A stretch of DNA of 64,000 nt, taken from positions 15,392 to 79,391 of the forward strand of contig DATDRS010000326.1 in assembly GCA_035291605.1 (NCBI GenBank). Direction: 5' to 3'. The stretch comes from DATDRS01 sp035291605 (GTDB lineage Bacteria > Chloroflexota > Anaerolineae > Anaerolineales > UBA6663). Position 1 is the first letter of the stretch, and every line of letters begins with the position of its first letter. A program made the translations under genes and the position numbers. The notes beneath the pieces are model-generated. The model searched no databases. It was not told where the DNA came from and worked only from the letters and a program-made list of their open reading frames with translations. Below, one piece after another: positions 1 to 8,127 of this stretch.

Positions 1-324
1 ACCGTGCGCCGGGCGCTGGATACCGCGTGGGAGCGATGGGGCGACCTCCCGCCCGTGTGGGAAGCCCGTGCCCAAGAGTATTGCCGCAACGTAAAGATTG
101 TCGTCTCCGGCGGATTTAACCCGGAGAAGATTAAGCGCTTCGAAAAACTTGCCGTGCCGGTGGACATTTACGCCGTCGGCTCATCGCTCTTCGACAACCA
201 CGGCGATACGGTGACCGATTTCACCGCCGACGTGGTGCGCGTGAAGGTGAACGGGGAATGGCGGGATATGCCGAAGGTCGGGCGGCGGCCATGCGACAAC
301 CCGGAAATGGAGCGGGTGACATAG
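1..324 (+). CDS. pncB: Nicotinate phosphoribosyltransferase, C-terminal part (5' end outside window)
   Basis: The reading frame is open from the first base, so this is the last 107 codons of a longer gene. The visible segment holds IVVSGGFNPEKI followed by VDIYAVGSSL, the pattern of the C-terminal half of nicotinate/quinolinate-type phosphoribosyltransferases (SGG phosphate-binding strand, then the G-V/A-G-S loop). The family makes nicotinate mononucleotide from nicotinate and PRPP in NAD salvage, in the cytosol. The extended family also includes nicotinamide and quinolinate enzymes; the missing N-terminus prevents a firm choice, but the sequence fits the nicotinate type best. It is followed by a 121-nt gap carrying a promoter for the next gene. 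Confidence 0.8.
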   Translation, partial: TVRRALDTAWERWGDLPPVWEARAQEYCRNVKIVVSGGFNPEKIKRFEKLAVPVDIYAVGSSLFDNHGDTVTDFTADVVRVKVNGEWRDMPKVGRRPCDNPEMERVT

Positions 325-345
325 ATAACCGCTCTTCCCTCACCA

Positions 346-374
346 TTGCGTCCCCCGATTATTCGGGCTATCAT
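346..374 (+). promoter_or_regulatory. Sigma-70-type promoter for the receiver/kinase gene
   Basis: TTGCGT (346-351), 17-nt spacer, TATCAT (369-374). The predicted start of transcription is near 381, giving a leader of about 65 nt before the ATG at 446. The spacer contains a short dyad (CCCGA...TCGGG, 354-367) that could be an operator. Confidence 0.55.
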
Positions 375-445
375 CCCCGGCGGAGTGTTCACTCTCAAAA
401 AAGTATCAGCGCGCTGCCTGGCTTACCGGCCTGCAGGAGGGTCGC

Positions 446-1918
446 ATGGAGCCTGCTTCGACCGTCCTCATCGTGGACGATGACCCCGTCATACGCAAAG
501 TGCTGGGGGATATGCTTCTCAACCAGGATTACATCCTGGTCCAGGCCGCCGACGGCGTGGAGGCGCTGGCCCAGGCCGCCGAGCACAGGCCGGACCTGAT
601 TCTGCTCGACGTGATGATGCCGAACATGGACGGCTTCGAAGTTTGCCGCCGTCTGCGCGCCGACCCCGCGCTGGCCGAAGCGCCGGTGGTCATGGTCACC
701 TCGCTCGACGACCGGGCTTCCCGTTTGAGAGGCATCGAGGCCGGGGCGGATGATTTCATCACCAAGCCGTTTGACCGCGTGGAACTGCGCGCCCGCGTCC
801 ACACCATCACCCGCCTCAACCGCTACCGCCGCCTGCAGGAAGAGCGTTCGCAATTGGCGTGGGTGGTGGAACACGCCGATGACGGCTATCTGCGGTTAGG
901 CCCGGACGACGAAGTGTTGTACGCCAACCCCAAGGCGCGGCTTTATCTCGGCGTCGAGGGCGAGCCGGAGGCGCTGGTGGCTGAAAAATTCCTGTCGCTG
1001 GCGCTGCGTCAGTATCGCCTCGAACCGCAGGACAGTTGGGCTGGTTGGCCGGCGCTGTCGCCGAAGACGCTTTTCCGCGCGCGCTATTTGGTGCGCCCGG
1101 AAACGCCTACCGCCCCGGTCTTCTGGCTGGAGGCGGCCGTGCTGAACCTGCCGGGCGCGCCGCGCACCCATCTCATCCGGCTGAAAAATGTCACCGCCCA
1201 AATCAAGTCCCGGCGTGATATGCGCAGTTTTATAACGGTCATCGGCCACAAACTTCGCACGCCGCTGGTCCCCATTCTGGGGATACTCGAAATGGCCTCG
1301 GAGCCTACCGCCTGGAAAATATCGAGCGAGGATATGATCAACTCGCTTTCGCTGGCCTTACGCGGCGCGCAACGCCTGCACGCGGAGCTGGAAGACATTC
1401 TGAAATTTGCCCAGATTCCCGCGCTGGTCCAAGACGACGGCGGCTTCTCGCTCTCGCAATTTGAACCCCTGGTAACTGAGATCAGCGCCGGGCTGGAACT
1501 GAGAGCGGTCACCATGTCTATGTCCGAGGACGTGAAACGTGCCCAGGTCGCGCTGCCGCCGCAGGCCGTGGAAGTCATGCTCTGGGAGATTCTGGAAAAC
1601 GCGAAAAAGTTTCATCCGGCTCACTCCCCTACCGTAGAGATAGAGGTCGTGCGCGAGAGCGCTGGCCGCATCGCCTTGCGCGTCGGCGATGACGGCGTGA
1701 CTCTCTCCCCCGAGCAAATGGAGCAGGTCTGGACGCCCTACTATCAAGCCGAAAAAGGATTCACGGGTGAACTGCCCGGCATGGGGTTGGGACTGTCAAC
1801 CGTCGCCTCGCTCGTCTGGGGCGTCGGTGGAGCTTGCCGCCTCTATAACCGAAAAGATGGGCCGGGAATCGTTGTGGAGCTGATTCTGCCGGAAATGTCA
1901 GCCGCGCCTGCTCCGTAG
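446..1918 (+). CDS. Hybrid histidine kinase with N-terminal receiver domain
   Basis: A 490-residue cytosolic two-component protein. An N-terminal receiver (about 1-125) has the acidic pocket DDD at 11-13, phosphoacceptor D55 in LILLDVMMP and the conserved K in TKPF. A PAS-like middle region (about 135-250) follows, then a HisKA helix with the presumed phosphorylated H268 in HKLRTP and a HATPase domain (N box EILENAKK, G2 box GMGLGLS). There are no membrane segments, so it probably takes its input through the receiver. Two motif positions are unusual: K replaces the usual E after the histidine, and the G1 box reads DDGVTL rather than DxGxG. ATP binding may therefore be weakened. The start is set by AGGAGG 8 nt upstream of the ATG. 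Confidence 0.85.
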   Translation: MEPASTVLIVDDDPVIRKVLGDMLLNQDYILVQAADGVEALAQAAEHRPDLILLDVMMPNMDGFEVCRRLRADPALAEAPVVMVTSLDDRASRLRGIEAGADDFITKPFDRVELRARVHTITRLNRYRRLQEERSQLAWVVEHADDGYLRLGPDDEVLYANPKARLYLGVEGEPEALVAEKFLSLALRQYRLEPQDSWAGWPALSPKTLFRARYLVRPETPTAPVFWLEAAVLNLPGAPRTHLIRLKNVTAQIKSRRDMRSFITVIGHKLRTPLVPILGILEMASEPTAWKISSEDMINSLSLALRGAQRLHAELEDILKFAQIPALVQDDGGFSLSQFEPLVTEISAGLELRAVTMSMSEDVKRAQVALPPQAVEVMLWEILENAKKFHPAHSPTVEIEVVRESAGRIALRVGDDGVTLSPEQMEQVWTPYYQAEKGFTGELPGMGLGLSTVASLVWGVGGACRLYNRKDGPGIVVELILPEMSAAPAP

Positions 1919-1949
1919 GGGGTGAACTGGCGCGGCCGCTCCATCGGAT

Positions 1950-2996
1950 TCACTGAAATACCGGATGCAATAAATCCTGGACGACCAGCACGACCATCAA
2001 GCTCAGTATCGCCGCCATGCCGACCATGTGAACCAGCTTCTCGCGCCGGGCGTTGACCGGGCGGCCGCGCAGCAGTTCGAGGCCGGCAAAGGCGATCCGT
2101 CCCCCATCCAACGCCGCAATCGGCAACAGGTTCATGAAACCGAGCGCCACGCTGATCAGCGCGGTCAGATTCAAAACAGGATACAGCGTCCGCCCCCTGA
2201 GCGCCTCCTCTAAAATCTTATCGCTAATCTGCTTCAGCCCCACCAGCCCGCTGAGACGCGCCTCGTCGGACTTGAGTTCGTCTCGCAGCACGCGCACGGG
2301 AACCATGATCGTTTCGTGCATCTGAAGAGCGATCCGTTCCACGGCGCGGCGGCTCGCGCCTGGGAGCGCATACCGCACCGTCACGCGGGTCAGGTCAAGG
2401 CCGGTCGGCCGTTTGTCGGACGACCACTCCGTCTGGGGGATAATCGCCAGCGGGACGATCTCTGCCCCGCGCTGGACTTCTAGTTGAACCGGCCGCCCAA
2501 TATTCTCCGCGACGAGAGCCGCCCACTCGCGCGGATCGTGAATGGTCAGTTCATTCGCCCGCAGCAACACATCGTCCGCGCGCAGTCCGGCCACCTCGGC
2601 GGGCGAACCAGGCAGGACGCCCACGACTTTAACTTGATCGGGCCAGCCGAGCATAAAAGCGACGACCAGCACCCAATAGCCAACCAGCAGATTGGCCGAA
2701 GGCCCCGCCGCGAAGACGGCTGCCCGTTTCCAGGCGGCGCTGGCGGCCAGGCCGTCCGCCACAGCCGGGTCAAACTCGCCCACCGGGCGCACAAAGCCGC
2801 CGAGCGGAATCCAGTTGAGCGTAAAGGCCGTCCCGCGCCACTCGCCCAGTTTCAACAGGCGGGGCGGCAGTCCGAGGCCAAATTCCTGTACCCGGATGCC
2901 CAGCCCAGTCGCCATCAGAAAGTGGCCCAACTCGTGAAAGAAAATCAAGCCCCCTAGCATCAGGATGAAAAAAGCCAACTTGATCACAGTATCCAC
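1950..2996 (-). CDS. rseP: Site-2 type intramembrane zinc metalloprotease (RseP/M50 family)
   Basis: A 348-residue membrane protease. HELGH (zinc ligands H21 and H25, catalytic E22) lies in the first membrane helix, a PDZ domain (about 100-180, PGSPAEVAGL) faces outside, and the third zinc ligand is in LPIAALDGGRI near the C-terminus. Family members cut membrane-bound anti-sigma factors or remnant signal peptides inside the bilayer. I start it at a GTG preceded by GGGAGG at 5 nt. The reading frame continues 45 codons upstream, but that extension is arginine/proline-rich, has no ribosome site and would put HELGH too far in. A candidate substrate lies close by: the putative anti-sigma membrane protein at 4552-4980. 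Confidence 0.9.
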   Translation of the reverse strand: MDTVIKLAFFILMLGGLIFFHELGHFLMATGLGIRVQEFGLGLPPRLLKLGEWRGTAFTLNWIPLGGFVRPVGEFDPAVADGLAASAAWKRAAVFAAGPSANLLVGYWVLVVAFMLGWPDQVKVVGVLPGSPAEVAGLRADDVLLRANELTIHDPREWAALVAENIGRPVQLEVQRGAEIVPLAIIPQTEWSSDKRPTGLDLTRVTVRYALPGASRRAVERIALQMHETIMVPVRVLRDELKSDEARLSGLVGLKQISDKILEEALRGRTLYPVLNLTALISVALGFMNLLPIAALDGGRIAFAGLELLRGRPVNARREKLVHMVGMAAILSLMVVLVVQDLLHPVFQ

Positions 2997-3197
2997 CAAA
3001 ACCTCCCGACGACAGCTTGCTGCAGCGCGCGTGCCGAGTCGAGAGGGGCTTTGGTGAAACGGCGAGGGGATGAAGTGGGGGTACGGACGGGAAGACCGAC
3101 GAGCACTAACGTGCCGGGGAGGGCGCGCCACTCAGCGTTTTCAACCGTCCATTGGAGCGGCTCGCAGCCACGATGCGGCAGCCGTGACAACGCGCTC

Positions 3198-3530
3198 CTA
3201 CAGCGCAAACATCTTCTGCATGCTCAGCGCCAGCGACATATCGCCCTGGACTTTCACCTTGCCCTGCATGAAGGCATTGATCGGATTCAGGTCGCCGTTG
3301 ACGATCGCCAGATAGTCGCTGGCCGCGGCGCCAAACGTCATCGTCGGATTCGCCGCCGCGCCCTCTGTGACAGCGATTTTCCGGTCGGCAATCGCCAGAT
3401 ACCACTGCCCTCCGCCCTCCCCGCTCAGGTCGAATTGGATCGTCGCGTTCAGACCGCCCGCCTGCTCCGGCAAAAACCGGCCGGGCATCGCCTCGAAGAT
3501 TTCTCTCACCGTTGTCGCGCGCTGCGGCAT
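3198..3530 (-). CDS. SCP2 sterol-binding domain protein
   Basis: A small (110-residue) cytosolic protein made of one SCP2-like domain: alternating strands with FDLSGEGGG, a central D-Y-L-A-I segment and NPINAFMQGKVKVQGD, the signature loop and strand of the fold. SCP2 domains bind lipids or other hydrophobic ligands; the bacterial ligand is usually unknown. The start codon is the ATG with GGAGG 6 nt upstream; a longer frame to 3569 lacks a ribosome site. It lies 201 nt upstream of the site-2 protease on the same strand. I see nothing coding or structured in the intervening 2997-3197. Confidence 0.8.
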   Translation of the reverse strand: MPQRATTVREIFEAMPGRFLPEQAGGLNATIQFDLSGEGGGQWYLAIADRKIAVTEGAAANPTMTFGAAASDYLAIVNGDLNPINAFMQGKVKVQGDMSLALSMQKMFAL

Positions 3531-3559
3531 GCGTGACCTCCACAAGTCAAGATGGCGAA

Positions 3560-3599
3560 ATTGTAACACGAGCGCGCTGTATAGACGATGCTCTATAAT
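3560..3599. promoter_or_regulatory. Divergent promoter region between SCP2 and EamA genes
   Basis: Forward: perfect TATAAT at 3594-3599, ending 8 nt before the ATG at 3608, with no convincing -35 hexamer. Reverse: TACAAT (complement of 3560-3565) 30 nt before the SCP2 start, also without a good -35. The forward -10 predicts a leaderless mRNA for the EamA gene. Confidence 0.4.
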
Positions 3600-3607
3600 G
3601 CAGCGCG

Positions 3608-4498
3608 ATGCTTAAGTCCCAACCTGCTCATCTAACTGCCGTTCTGCAAGCCTTGCTTGTCACTTTCCTCTGGGCCACTTCGTGGGTACTCATCAAGATC
3701 GGGTTGAAGGACATCCCGGCCCTGACCTTCGCCGGGCTGCGGTACAGCGCGGCTTTCCTGTGCCTGCTGCCCTTCGCTTTGCGCGCCAATCATCGGGTTT
3801 CATTGCAGAGCCTATCCCGGCGACAGTGGGGAAGCCTCCTGGCCCTCGGCCTGTTCTTGTATGCCGTGACGCAGGGCGCTCAGTTTCTTGGGTTGGCTTA
3901 CCTTCCCGCCGTGACCGTTAATCTGCTGCTGAACTTCACCACCATCATCGTCATGTTTCTCGGCATGGCCTTTCTGGCCGAGCAGCCTACGATTCTCCAG
4001 TGGAGTGGGGTCGGCCTGTCTCTTGCCGGCGTGCTGGTCTTTTTCTACCCGGCGGCGCTCCCGGCCGATCAGGCTTTCGGAGTCAGCGTCGTCGTCGTGG
4101 GCGTGCTTTCGAACGCGCTCTCGGCCATTCTCGGGCGGCGCGTTAACCGCGATGGCGACCTGCACCCGCTCATCGTGACTACCATCAGCATGGGCTTCGG
4201 TTCGCTCGCCCTGCTGACCACCGGCCTCCTCGTGCAGGGCCTGCCGCGCCTCAGCCTCCTCAACTGGGCGTTCATCGCCTGGCTCGCCGTCGTCAACACC
4301 GCGGTCGCCTTCACGCTGTGGAATCACACGCTGCGCACGCTCGCGGCGCTGGAGTCAAGCATCATCAACAGCACGATGCTCATCCATATTCCCCTGCTGG
4401 CGTGGCTCTTCCTCGGCGAACCAATCACGATCCAGAAAGTCGTCGGGATGGCGCTGGCCGGCCTGGGAGCGCTGATCGTGCAGACGCGCCGGGCTTAA
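3608..4498 (+). CDS. EamA/DMT-family membrane transporter
   Basis: A 296-residue integral membrane protein with about ten hydrophobic helices in two EamA repeats (roughly 12-145 and 155-290). The N-terminal WATSWVLIKIGLKDIP and the late SSIINSTMLIHIPLLAWL..GEP are typical of drug/metabolite exporters of this superfamily. The substrate cannot be read from sequence. No Shine-Dalgarno site precedes the ATG; a TATAAT box ends 8 nt before it, so translation is probably leaderless. The gene ends at a strong hairpin and runs convergently into the reverse-strand sigma-factor cluster. Confidence 0.88.
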   Translation: MLKSQPAHLTAVLQALLVTFLWATSWVLIKIGLKDIPALTFAGLRYSAAFLCLLPFALRANHRVSLQSLSRRQWGSLLALGLFLYAVTQGAQFLGLAYLPAVTVNLLLNFTTIIVMFLGMAFLAEQPTILQWSGVGLSLAGVLVFFYPAALPADQAFGVSVVVVGVLSNALSAILGRRVNRDGDLHPLIVTTISMGFGSLALLTTGLLVQGLPRLSLLNWAFIAWLAVVNTAVAFTLWNHTLRTLAALESSIINSTMLIHIPLLAWLFLGEPITIQKVVGMALAGLGALIVQTRRA

Positions 4499-4536
4499 GC
4501 AGAAACCCGGTTTCTGAGAGAAACCGGGTTTCTGCT
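4498..4536. terminator. Perfect 18-bp hairpin, bidirectional terminator
   Basis: Arms 4498-4515 and 4519-4536 are perfectly complementary with a 3-nt loop (GAG). Its core AGAAACCCGGTTTCT is itself nearly palindromic. It begins inside the stop codon of the EamA gene and lies between convergent genes, so it can stop transcription from both sides. There is no long T tract. Confidence 0.65.
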
Positions 4537-4551
4537 GCATCCTTCGCGGGG

Positions 4552-4980
4552 CTAGCTTGCAATGCGCGTCTTGGGGATCCGCTGGCGCACCAGCCGCCAG
4601 CCGAGCAACCCGGCCACAAAGCTCAAAAACGCCAGGGACAGCCGCATGCTGACCAACGCCATCCCGACAAAATAAACCAGTCCGCCCAACCCGGCGGCGA
4701 CCCAGATCACTTTGCGCTGCCTTGCCTCTTGGCGGGCGGCCGCCGCATAGGACTGGCGCGCATTCGCCCGCAACTCGCCTTTCAATTCGGCCACAAAGTC
4801 GCGGCGGGGTTCCACCGGGAACAGGGCAGCTTTCACCTTGCGCGCCAGCCTCAGCAGCGGTTTCACGACCTCGCGCTCAGGTTCAGATTCCACCGCCGGC
4901 AGTTCGTCGGTCAGATCCACATCGTTGACGAGGTGGTCGGCGTGAACGCTGAGCAATTCAGCCAACTCTTGTTCGTTCAT
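4552..4980 (-). CDS. Small membrane protein, putative anti-sigma factor
   Basis: A 142-residue protein. The N-terminal 100 residues are hydrophilic and cytosolic in character (MNEQELAELLSVHADHL, then RLARKVKAALFPVEPRRDF followed by ELKGELR). A pair of membrane helices follows (about 97-130) with a short basic tail. The segment L-ARK-PxxPRRDF..L...LR resembles the region found in membrane proteins encoded next to ECF sigma factors in Actinobacteria and Chloroflexota (DUF5667-like). That similarity is from memory. Being third in a cluster with an ECF sigma gene supports an anti-sigma role but does not prove it. The start is an ATG with GAGGGGAG upstream; a TTG nine bases earlier abuts the ribosome site and is rejected. 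Confidence 0.6.
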   Translation of the reverse strand: MNEQELAELLSVHADHLVNDVDLTDELPAVESEPEREVVKPLLRLARKVKAALFPVEPRRDFVAELKGELRANARQSYAAAARQEARQRKVIWVAAGLGGLVYFVGMALVSMRLSLAFLSFVAGLLGWRLVRQRIPKTRIAS

Positions 4981-5004
4981 GCTGGGCAACTCCCCTCGGC
5001 CTCG

Positions 5005-5856
5005 TCAGACCGCATAGCCGATCACGCCGATTGTGCCGGGGCCTAACTGAATCGCCACGGCGATGGACAGGGATTGGACGAGAACGTCCTCTTTGCAGTT
5101 GAACGATTGCTTCACCATTCCGGTGAGTATCTTGGCCTCCTCCGGCGCAGCCGCGTGCACGACCGACATCATCGCCGGCCGGTCGCCGATCTTCTCCTTG
5201 GAAAGCTCGAGGATGCGTTCAAACGCCTTCGAGCGCACGCGAATTCTGTCCTCGGTCGGCAGGAGAATCCCCTCCCGCAACTGAATGATGGGCTTCATAT
5301 TCAGCATCAAACCAAGCATAGCCCGCAGCCCTCCCACGCGCCCGCTCATCTGGGCGTATTTCAGCGTGGCGAGCGTAATGACAAAACTCGAATGGTCGCG
5401 AATGTGCTCCAGCCGCTTGATGATCTCCTCCAGGCTCTTCCCGGCGCGCTCCATTTCGCGCGCCTCGCGGCACATGTACCCCATCCCCGTCGAGCCGCAC
5501 AGACTGTCGAACACGCGGACTTTGAAATCATCTTTGACATTGCTGGCGGCCAGGTTGGCCGACTCCACCGTCTTCGACAGCTTCCCGGTGACGTGGATCG
5601 AGAGGATCGTGTCCCCTTTCTGGGCCGCCTTCCGATACACCTGCTCAATTTGGTATGGATTGGGCTGTGACGTCTTGGGAAAGGTTTTATCCGTCACTCC
5701 CTCCAGCCGCTTATAGAACCTGTCATCGTCAATATCCACGCCGTGCAGGAACTGTTCGGTGCCGAAGTGGATATTGACCGGCACCACATGAATGTCGTAC
5801 TTTGACAGCCACTCGCCAGGCATGTCTCCGGCGCTGTCGGTCACGATACGAAGCAT
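5005..5856 (-). CDS. degV: DegV-family fatty-acid-binding protein
   Basis: A 283-residue cytosolic protein that begins LRIVTDSAGDMPGEW, the DegV signature (D-S and D-x-P loop), followed by VVPVNIHFGTEQFLHGVDI. It then has the TSQPNPYQ motif and the G-S-T-G pocket segment. Family members bind a fatty acid in a deep cleft; Firmicute FakB proteins present it to the fatty acid kinase FakA. No fakA is visible here. The start is the ATG with GGAGGAGA upstream; the frame extends 15 codons earlier without a ribosome site. It sits between the ECF sigma gene (41 nt upstream) and the putative anti-sigma gene (24 nt downstream), so the three are probably co-transcribed. Confidence 0.9.
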   Translation of the reverse strand: MLRIVTDSAGDMPGEWLSKYDIHVVPVNIHFGTEQFLHGVDIDDDRFYKRLEGVTDKTFPKTSQPNPYQIEQVYRKAAQKGDTILSIHVTGKLSKTVESANLAASNVKDDFKVRVFDSLCGSTGMGYMCREAREMERAGKSLEEIIKRLEHIRDHSSFVITLATLKYAQMSGRVGGLRAMLGLMLNMKPIIQLREGILLPTEDRIRVRSKAFERILELSKEKIGDRPAMMSVVHAAAPEEAKILTGMVKQSFNCKEDVLVQSLSIAVAIQLGPGTIGVIGYAV

Positions 5857-5897
5857 GAGGTCTCCTCCGAAAATGATAGATTGGCCGGCGGCGCGGC

Positions 5898-6470
5898 TCA
5901 CGCCTCATCCCGAGCGCCGCCGCGCGCCAGTTCGTCCCGCAGCGACAGGAGGGTGCGATGATACAGGCTCTTGACCGCGCCCTCGCTGCGCTGCAGGATC
6001 GCGCCGATCTCTGCATTCGACAGGCGCTCGACGAACTTCAAAATGAGCAATTGCTGGCGCTCGCCCGGCAACTGGCGGATGGCTCGCAGCAATCGTTCCC
6101 GCTCTTCGCGGCTCTCGGTCATCGCCTCCGGCGCTTCCGAACGCAGGTCGCGCCAGTCGTGGACCGGCAACTGATCGAGCGGGAACACCTTGCGCCGTCC
6201 CTGGTCCCGGTGCCAGTTGGCCAGCAGGTTGTGGGCAATGCGGTACAGCCAGGCCGAGAACGGCAGCCCCCGGTCGTCGTAGTGGTGCAAATGCGCCATC
6301 GCCCGGACGAACACCCGCGCCGTCAAATCCTCGGCGTCGTGTTCGTTGCCCGTGCGGTAATACACGTAATTGTATATTTTTTTGACGTACCGCTCGTAGA
6401 GCAGGCCAAAGGCCTCCGCGTCCTGCTTGGCTCTGGCTACCAGCGCCGCCTCGTCTTTTGGATCGAGCAC
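5898..6470 (-). CDS. ECF-type RNA polymerase sigma factor
   Basis: A 190-residue protein with sigma region 2 (about 20-90: FGLLYERYVKKIYNYVYYRT, then DAEDLTARVFVRAM and FSAWLYRIAHNLL) and region 4 (about 130-180: LPGERQQLLILKFVERLSN followed by a helix-turn-helix). It directs RNA polymerase to a small regulon. The start is a GTG. It leads a reverse cluster with degV and a small membrane protein, the usual arrangement for a sigma factor and its regulators. A good sigma-70-type promoter lies 72 nt upstream, so expression does not depend only on self-activation. Confidence 0.92.
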   Translation of the reverse strand: MLDPKDEAALVARAKQDAEAFGLLYERYVKKIYNYVYYRTGNEHDAEDLTARVFVRAMAHLHHYDDRGLPFSAWLYRIAHNLLANWHRDQGRRKVFPLDQLPVHDWRDLRSEAPEAMTESREERERLLRAIRQLPGERQQLLILKFVERLSNAEIGAILQRSEGAVKSLYHRTLLSLRDELARGGARDEA

Positions 6471-6548
6471 CCGCTCACTACTCCCAGGCTCGAGCGGAGG
6501 CTCAAAGAGAAGAACACCCTCCGCCCGTCAAAGTTACGCCGCGAGGCG

Positions 6549-6577
6549 AGTATAGCAGAGCCGATAGGCCAGGTCAA
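6549..6577 (-). promoter_or_regulatory. Promoter of the ECF sigma cluster
   Basis: On the reverse strand: TTGACC (complement of 6572-6577), 17-nt spacer, TATACT (complement of 6549-6554). Predicted transcript start near 6542. Confidence 0.6.
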
Positions 6578-6601
6578 AAGTTTCACCCAAAATCAAAATC
6601 G

Positions 6602-6630
6602 TTGACGCGCTTTCTCTAACATGCTAGACT
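6602..6630 (+). promoter_or_regulatory. Extended -10 promoter placing the start of transcription at the ATG
   Basis: TTGACG (6602-6607), 17-nt spacer, TAGACT (6625-6630) with TG one base upstream. The expected start of transcription, about 6637, is 2 nt before the ATG at 6639. An upstream in-frame ATG at 6621 overlaps this promoter and is unlikely to be used. Confidence 0.65.
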
Positions 6631-6638
6631 TTTTTCCT

Positions 6639-7340
6639 ATGCCCCGCCTCCAGCGCGTCATCCTCGTCATCGTTCTGCTCTGCGCCCTGCCGCCCGCGGG
6701 CGTCTCCGCACAAGATCAGGGCGTAGCGGTGATCACCTCGCCGCTCGACGGGGCTATCGTTTCCGGCGTCGTGCCCATCAGCGGCGCCGCCACCCACCCG
6801 CAGTTCCAGCGGTACGAACTGGCCTTCGGCTACAGCCCCAACCCAACCGATACCTGGTTCTCTCTCCAAGATCCGGCGGTCACCCAGGTGGTCAACGACG
6901 TCCTCGGGCGCTGGGACACCACCGGCGTCACGGATGGCCTCTACGTGCTGCGTTTGCGGGTATACTGGACAGACCGAAATTATCTGGAAGCCTTTGTGCG
7001 CAACGTGCAGGTGCAGAACGCGACCCCCACGCCGACGGTCCCGCCCCCCGAGGCGACGACGTCCTCCTCCCCACTCCCGGCCCTCACGCTGACCGCGCCG
7101 GTCGCCGGGACGGCGGCGACCCAGCCGCTGATCGTCCTTCCTCCGCCTTCGACGCCTCGCCCCACGACGAACGCGGCGATCGCCATCGGCAGCGGGACGG
7201 GCATGAGCGCCGCGCGCCTCAACACGCAGGTGATCCGCGGTGCATTCTTCGACGGCGTGCGGTTTACGGTCGTGCTGTTTGCTTTGCTAGGCGCCTACGC
7301 CGGACTGCGCGCGGCTTGGCGTTCGCGCTCGCGCCGTTAA
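6639..7340 (+). CDS. Exported protein with Ig-like domain and C-terminal membrane anchor
   Basis: A 233-residue protein of unknown function. A signal peptide (PRLQRVILVIVLLCALPPAG, cleavage near SAQ) is followed by an all-beta domain (about 25-130: ITSPLDGAIVSGVVPISGAA, then YVLRLRVYW). Next come a long Pro/Thr/Ala-rich linker (about 133-190) and a final membrane helix with a basic tail (RAAWRSRSRR). This is a wall-spanning, membrane-tethered surface protein layout. Chloroflexota exported proteins often carry such domains, including beside penicillin-binding proteins. The gene ends 13 nt before map and may be co-transcribed with it. I begin it at the second ATG because the promoter overlaps the first. 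Confidence 0.65.
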   Translation: MPRLQRVILVIVLLCALPPAGVSAQDQGVAVITSPLDGAIVSGVVPISGAATHPQFQRYELAFGYSPNPTDTWFSLQDPAVTQVVNDVLGRWDTTGVTDGLYVLRLRVYWTDRNYLEAFVRNVQVQNATPTPTVPPPEATTSSSPLPALTLTAPVAGTAATQPLIVLPPPSTPRPTTNAAIAIGSGTGMSAARLNTQVIRGAFFDGVRFTVVLFALLGAYAGLRAAWRSRSRR

Positions 7341-7353
7341 CCCCATTGCAGCC

Positions 7354-8124
7354 ATGACCATCCCCTTGAAACGCCCCAAAGAAATTGTTGAGATGCGCGC
7401 CGCCGGGAGACTCGTGGCCGAGACGTTCGCCCGCCTCGCCGAAGCGGTTCGCCCCGGCGTCACGCTGGCCGAGTTGGACCGGCTCGCGACGGATTATCTC
7501 AAACGCCAGGGCGCAGAGCCGCTCTACAAAGGCTATCGGGGCAACCCGCCGAACCACCCTCCCTTCCCCGGCGTCATCTGCGCGTCGGTGAATCAGGAAG
7601 TCTGCCACGGCCTGCCCGACGGGCGCAGCCTGAAAGACGGCGATATCGTCGGCGTGGATATCGGATTAAAATATAGAGGCTACTGCGGCGACGCTTGCGT
7701 CACCTATGCCGTGGGCAAAATTACGCCGGAGGCGCAGCGGCTGTTGGACGTGACGCAGGAATGCCTGCGGCGCGGGATTGCGGCAGCGCAGCCAGGCCAT
7801 CACTTCGGCGACATCGGTGCGGCCATTCAAGCTTACGCCGAAGGCCAGGGATTCAGCGTGGTACGCGAGTGGGGTGGACACGGCATCGGCCGGAGACTGC
7901 ACGAGCCGCCTTCCGTCCCACACACCGGCCCCGCGGGCGCCGGCCCTCGTCTCCGCCCCGGCATGGTCTTCACCATCGAACCCATGATCAACGCCGGGAA
8001 GCCGGACTGGAAACTGCTCAAGGATGGTTGGACCGTCGTCACGGCCGACGGTTCGCTTTCAGCGCAGTTTGAGCATACGATCGCCATCGCAGAGCACGGC
8101 CCGGAGATCTTGTCACAGCCTTAG
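7354..8124 (+). CDS. map: Methionine aminopeptidase, type I
   Basis: A 256-residue cytosolic enzyme that removes the initiator methionine from nascent proteins. The five metal ligands are visible: D in VGVDIGLKYRGYCGDACVTYA (two aspartates), H in WGGHGIGRRLHEPPSVPH, E in FTIEPMINAG, and E in QFEHTIAI. Length and the start IPLKRPKEIVEMRAAG match the family. The ATG has no obvious Shine-Dalgarno site and follows the previous gene by 13 nt. Confidence 0.96.
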   Translation: MTIPLKRPKEIVEMRAAGRLVAETFARLAEAVRPGVTLAELDRLATDYLKRQGAEPLYKGYRGNPPNHPPFPGVICASVNQEVCHGLPDGRSLKDGDIVGVDIGLKYRGYCGDACVTYAVGKITPEAQRLLDVTQECLRRGIAAAQPGHHFGDIGAAIQAYAEGQGFSVVREWGGHGIGRRLHEPPSVPHTGPAGAGPRLRPGMVFTIEPMINAGKPDWKLLKDGWTVVTADGSLSAQFEHTIAIAEHGPEILSQP

Positions 8125-8127
8125 CGG

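Noticed and set aside
2997..3131. 45-codon N-terminal extension of the site-2 protease frame
   Set aside because: Arg/Pro-rich, without a ribosome site; GGGAGG lies 5 nt before the GTG at 2996 and the conserved HELGH position fits that start.
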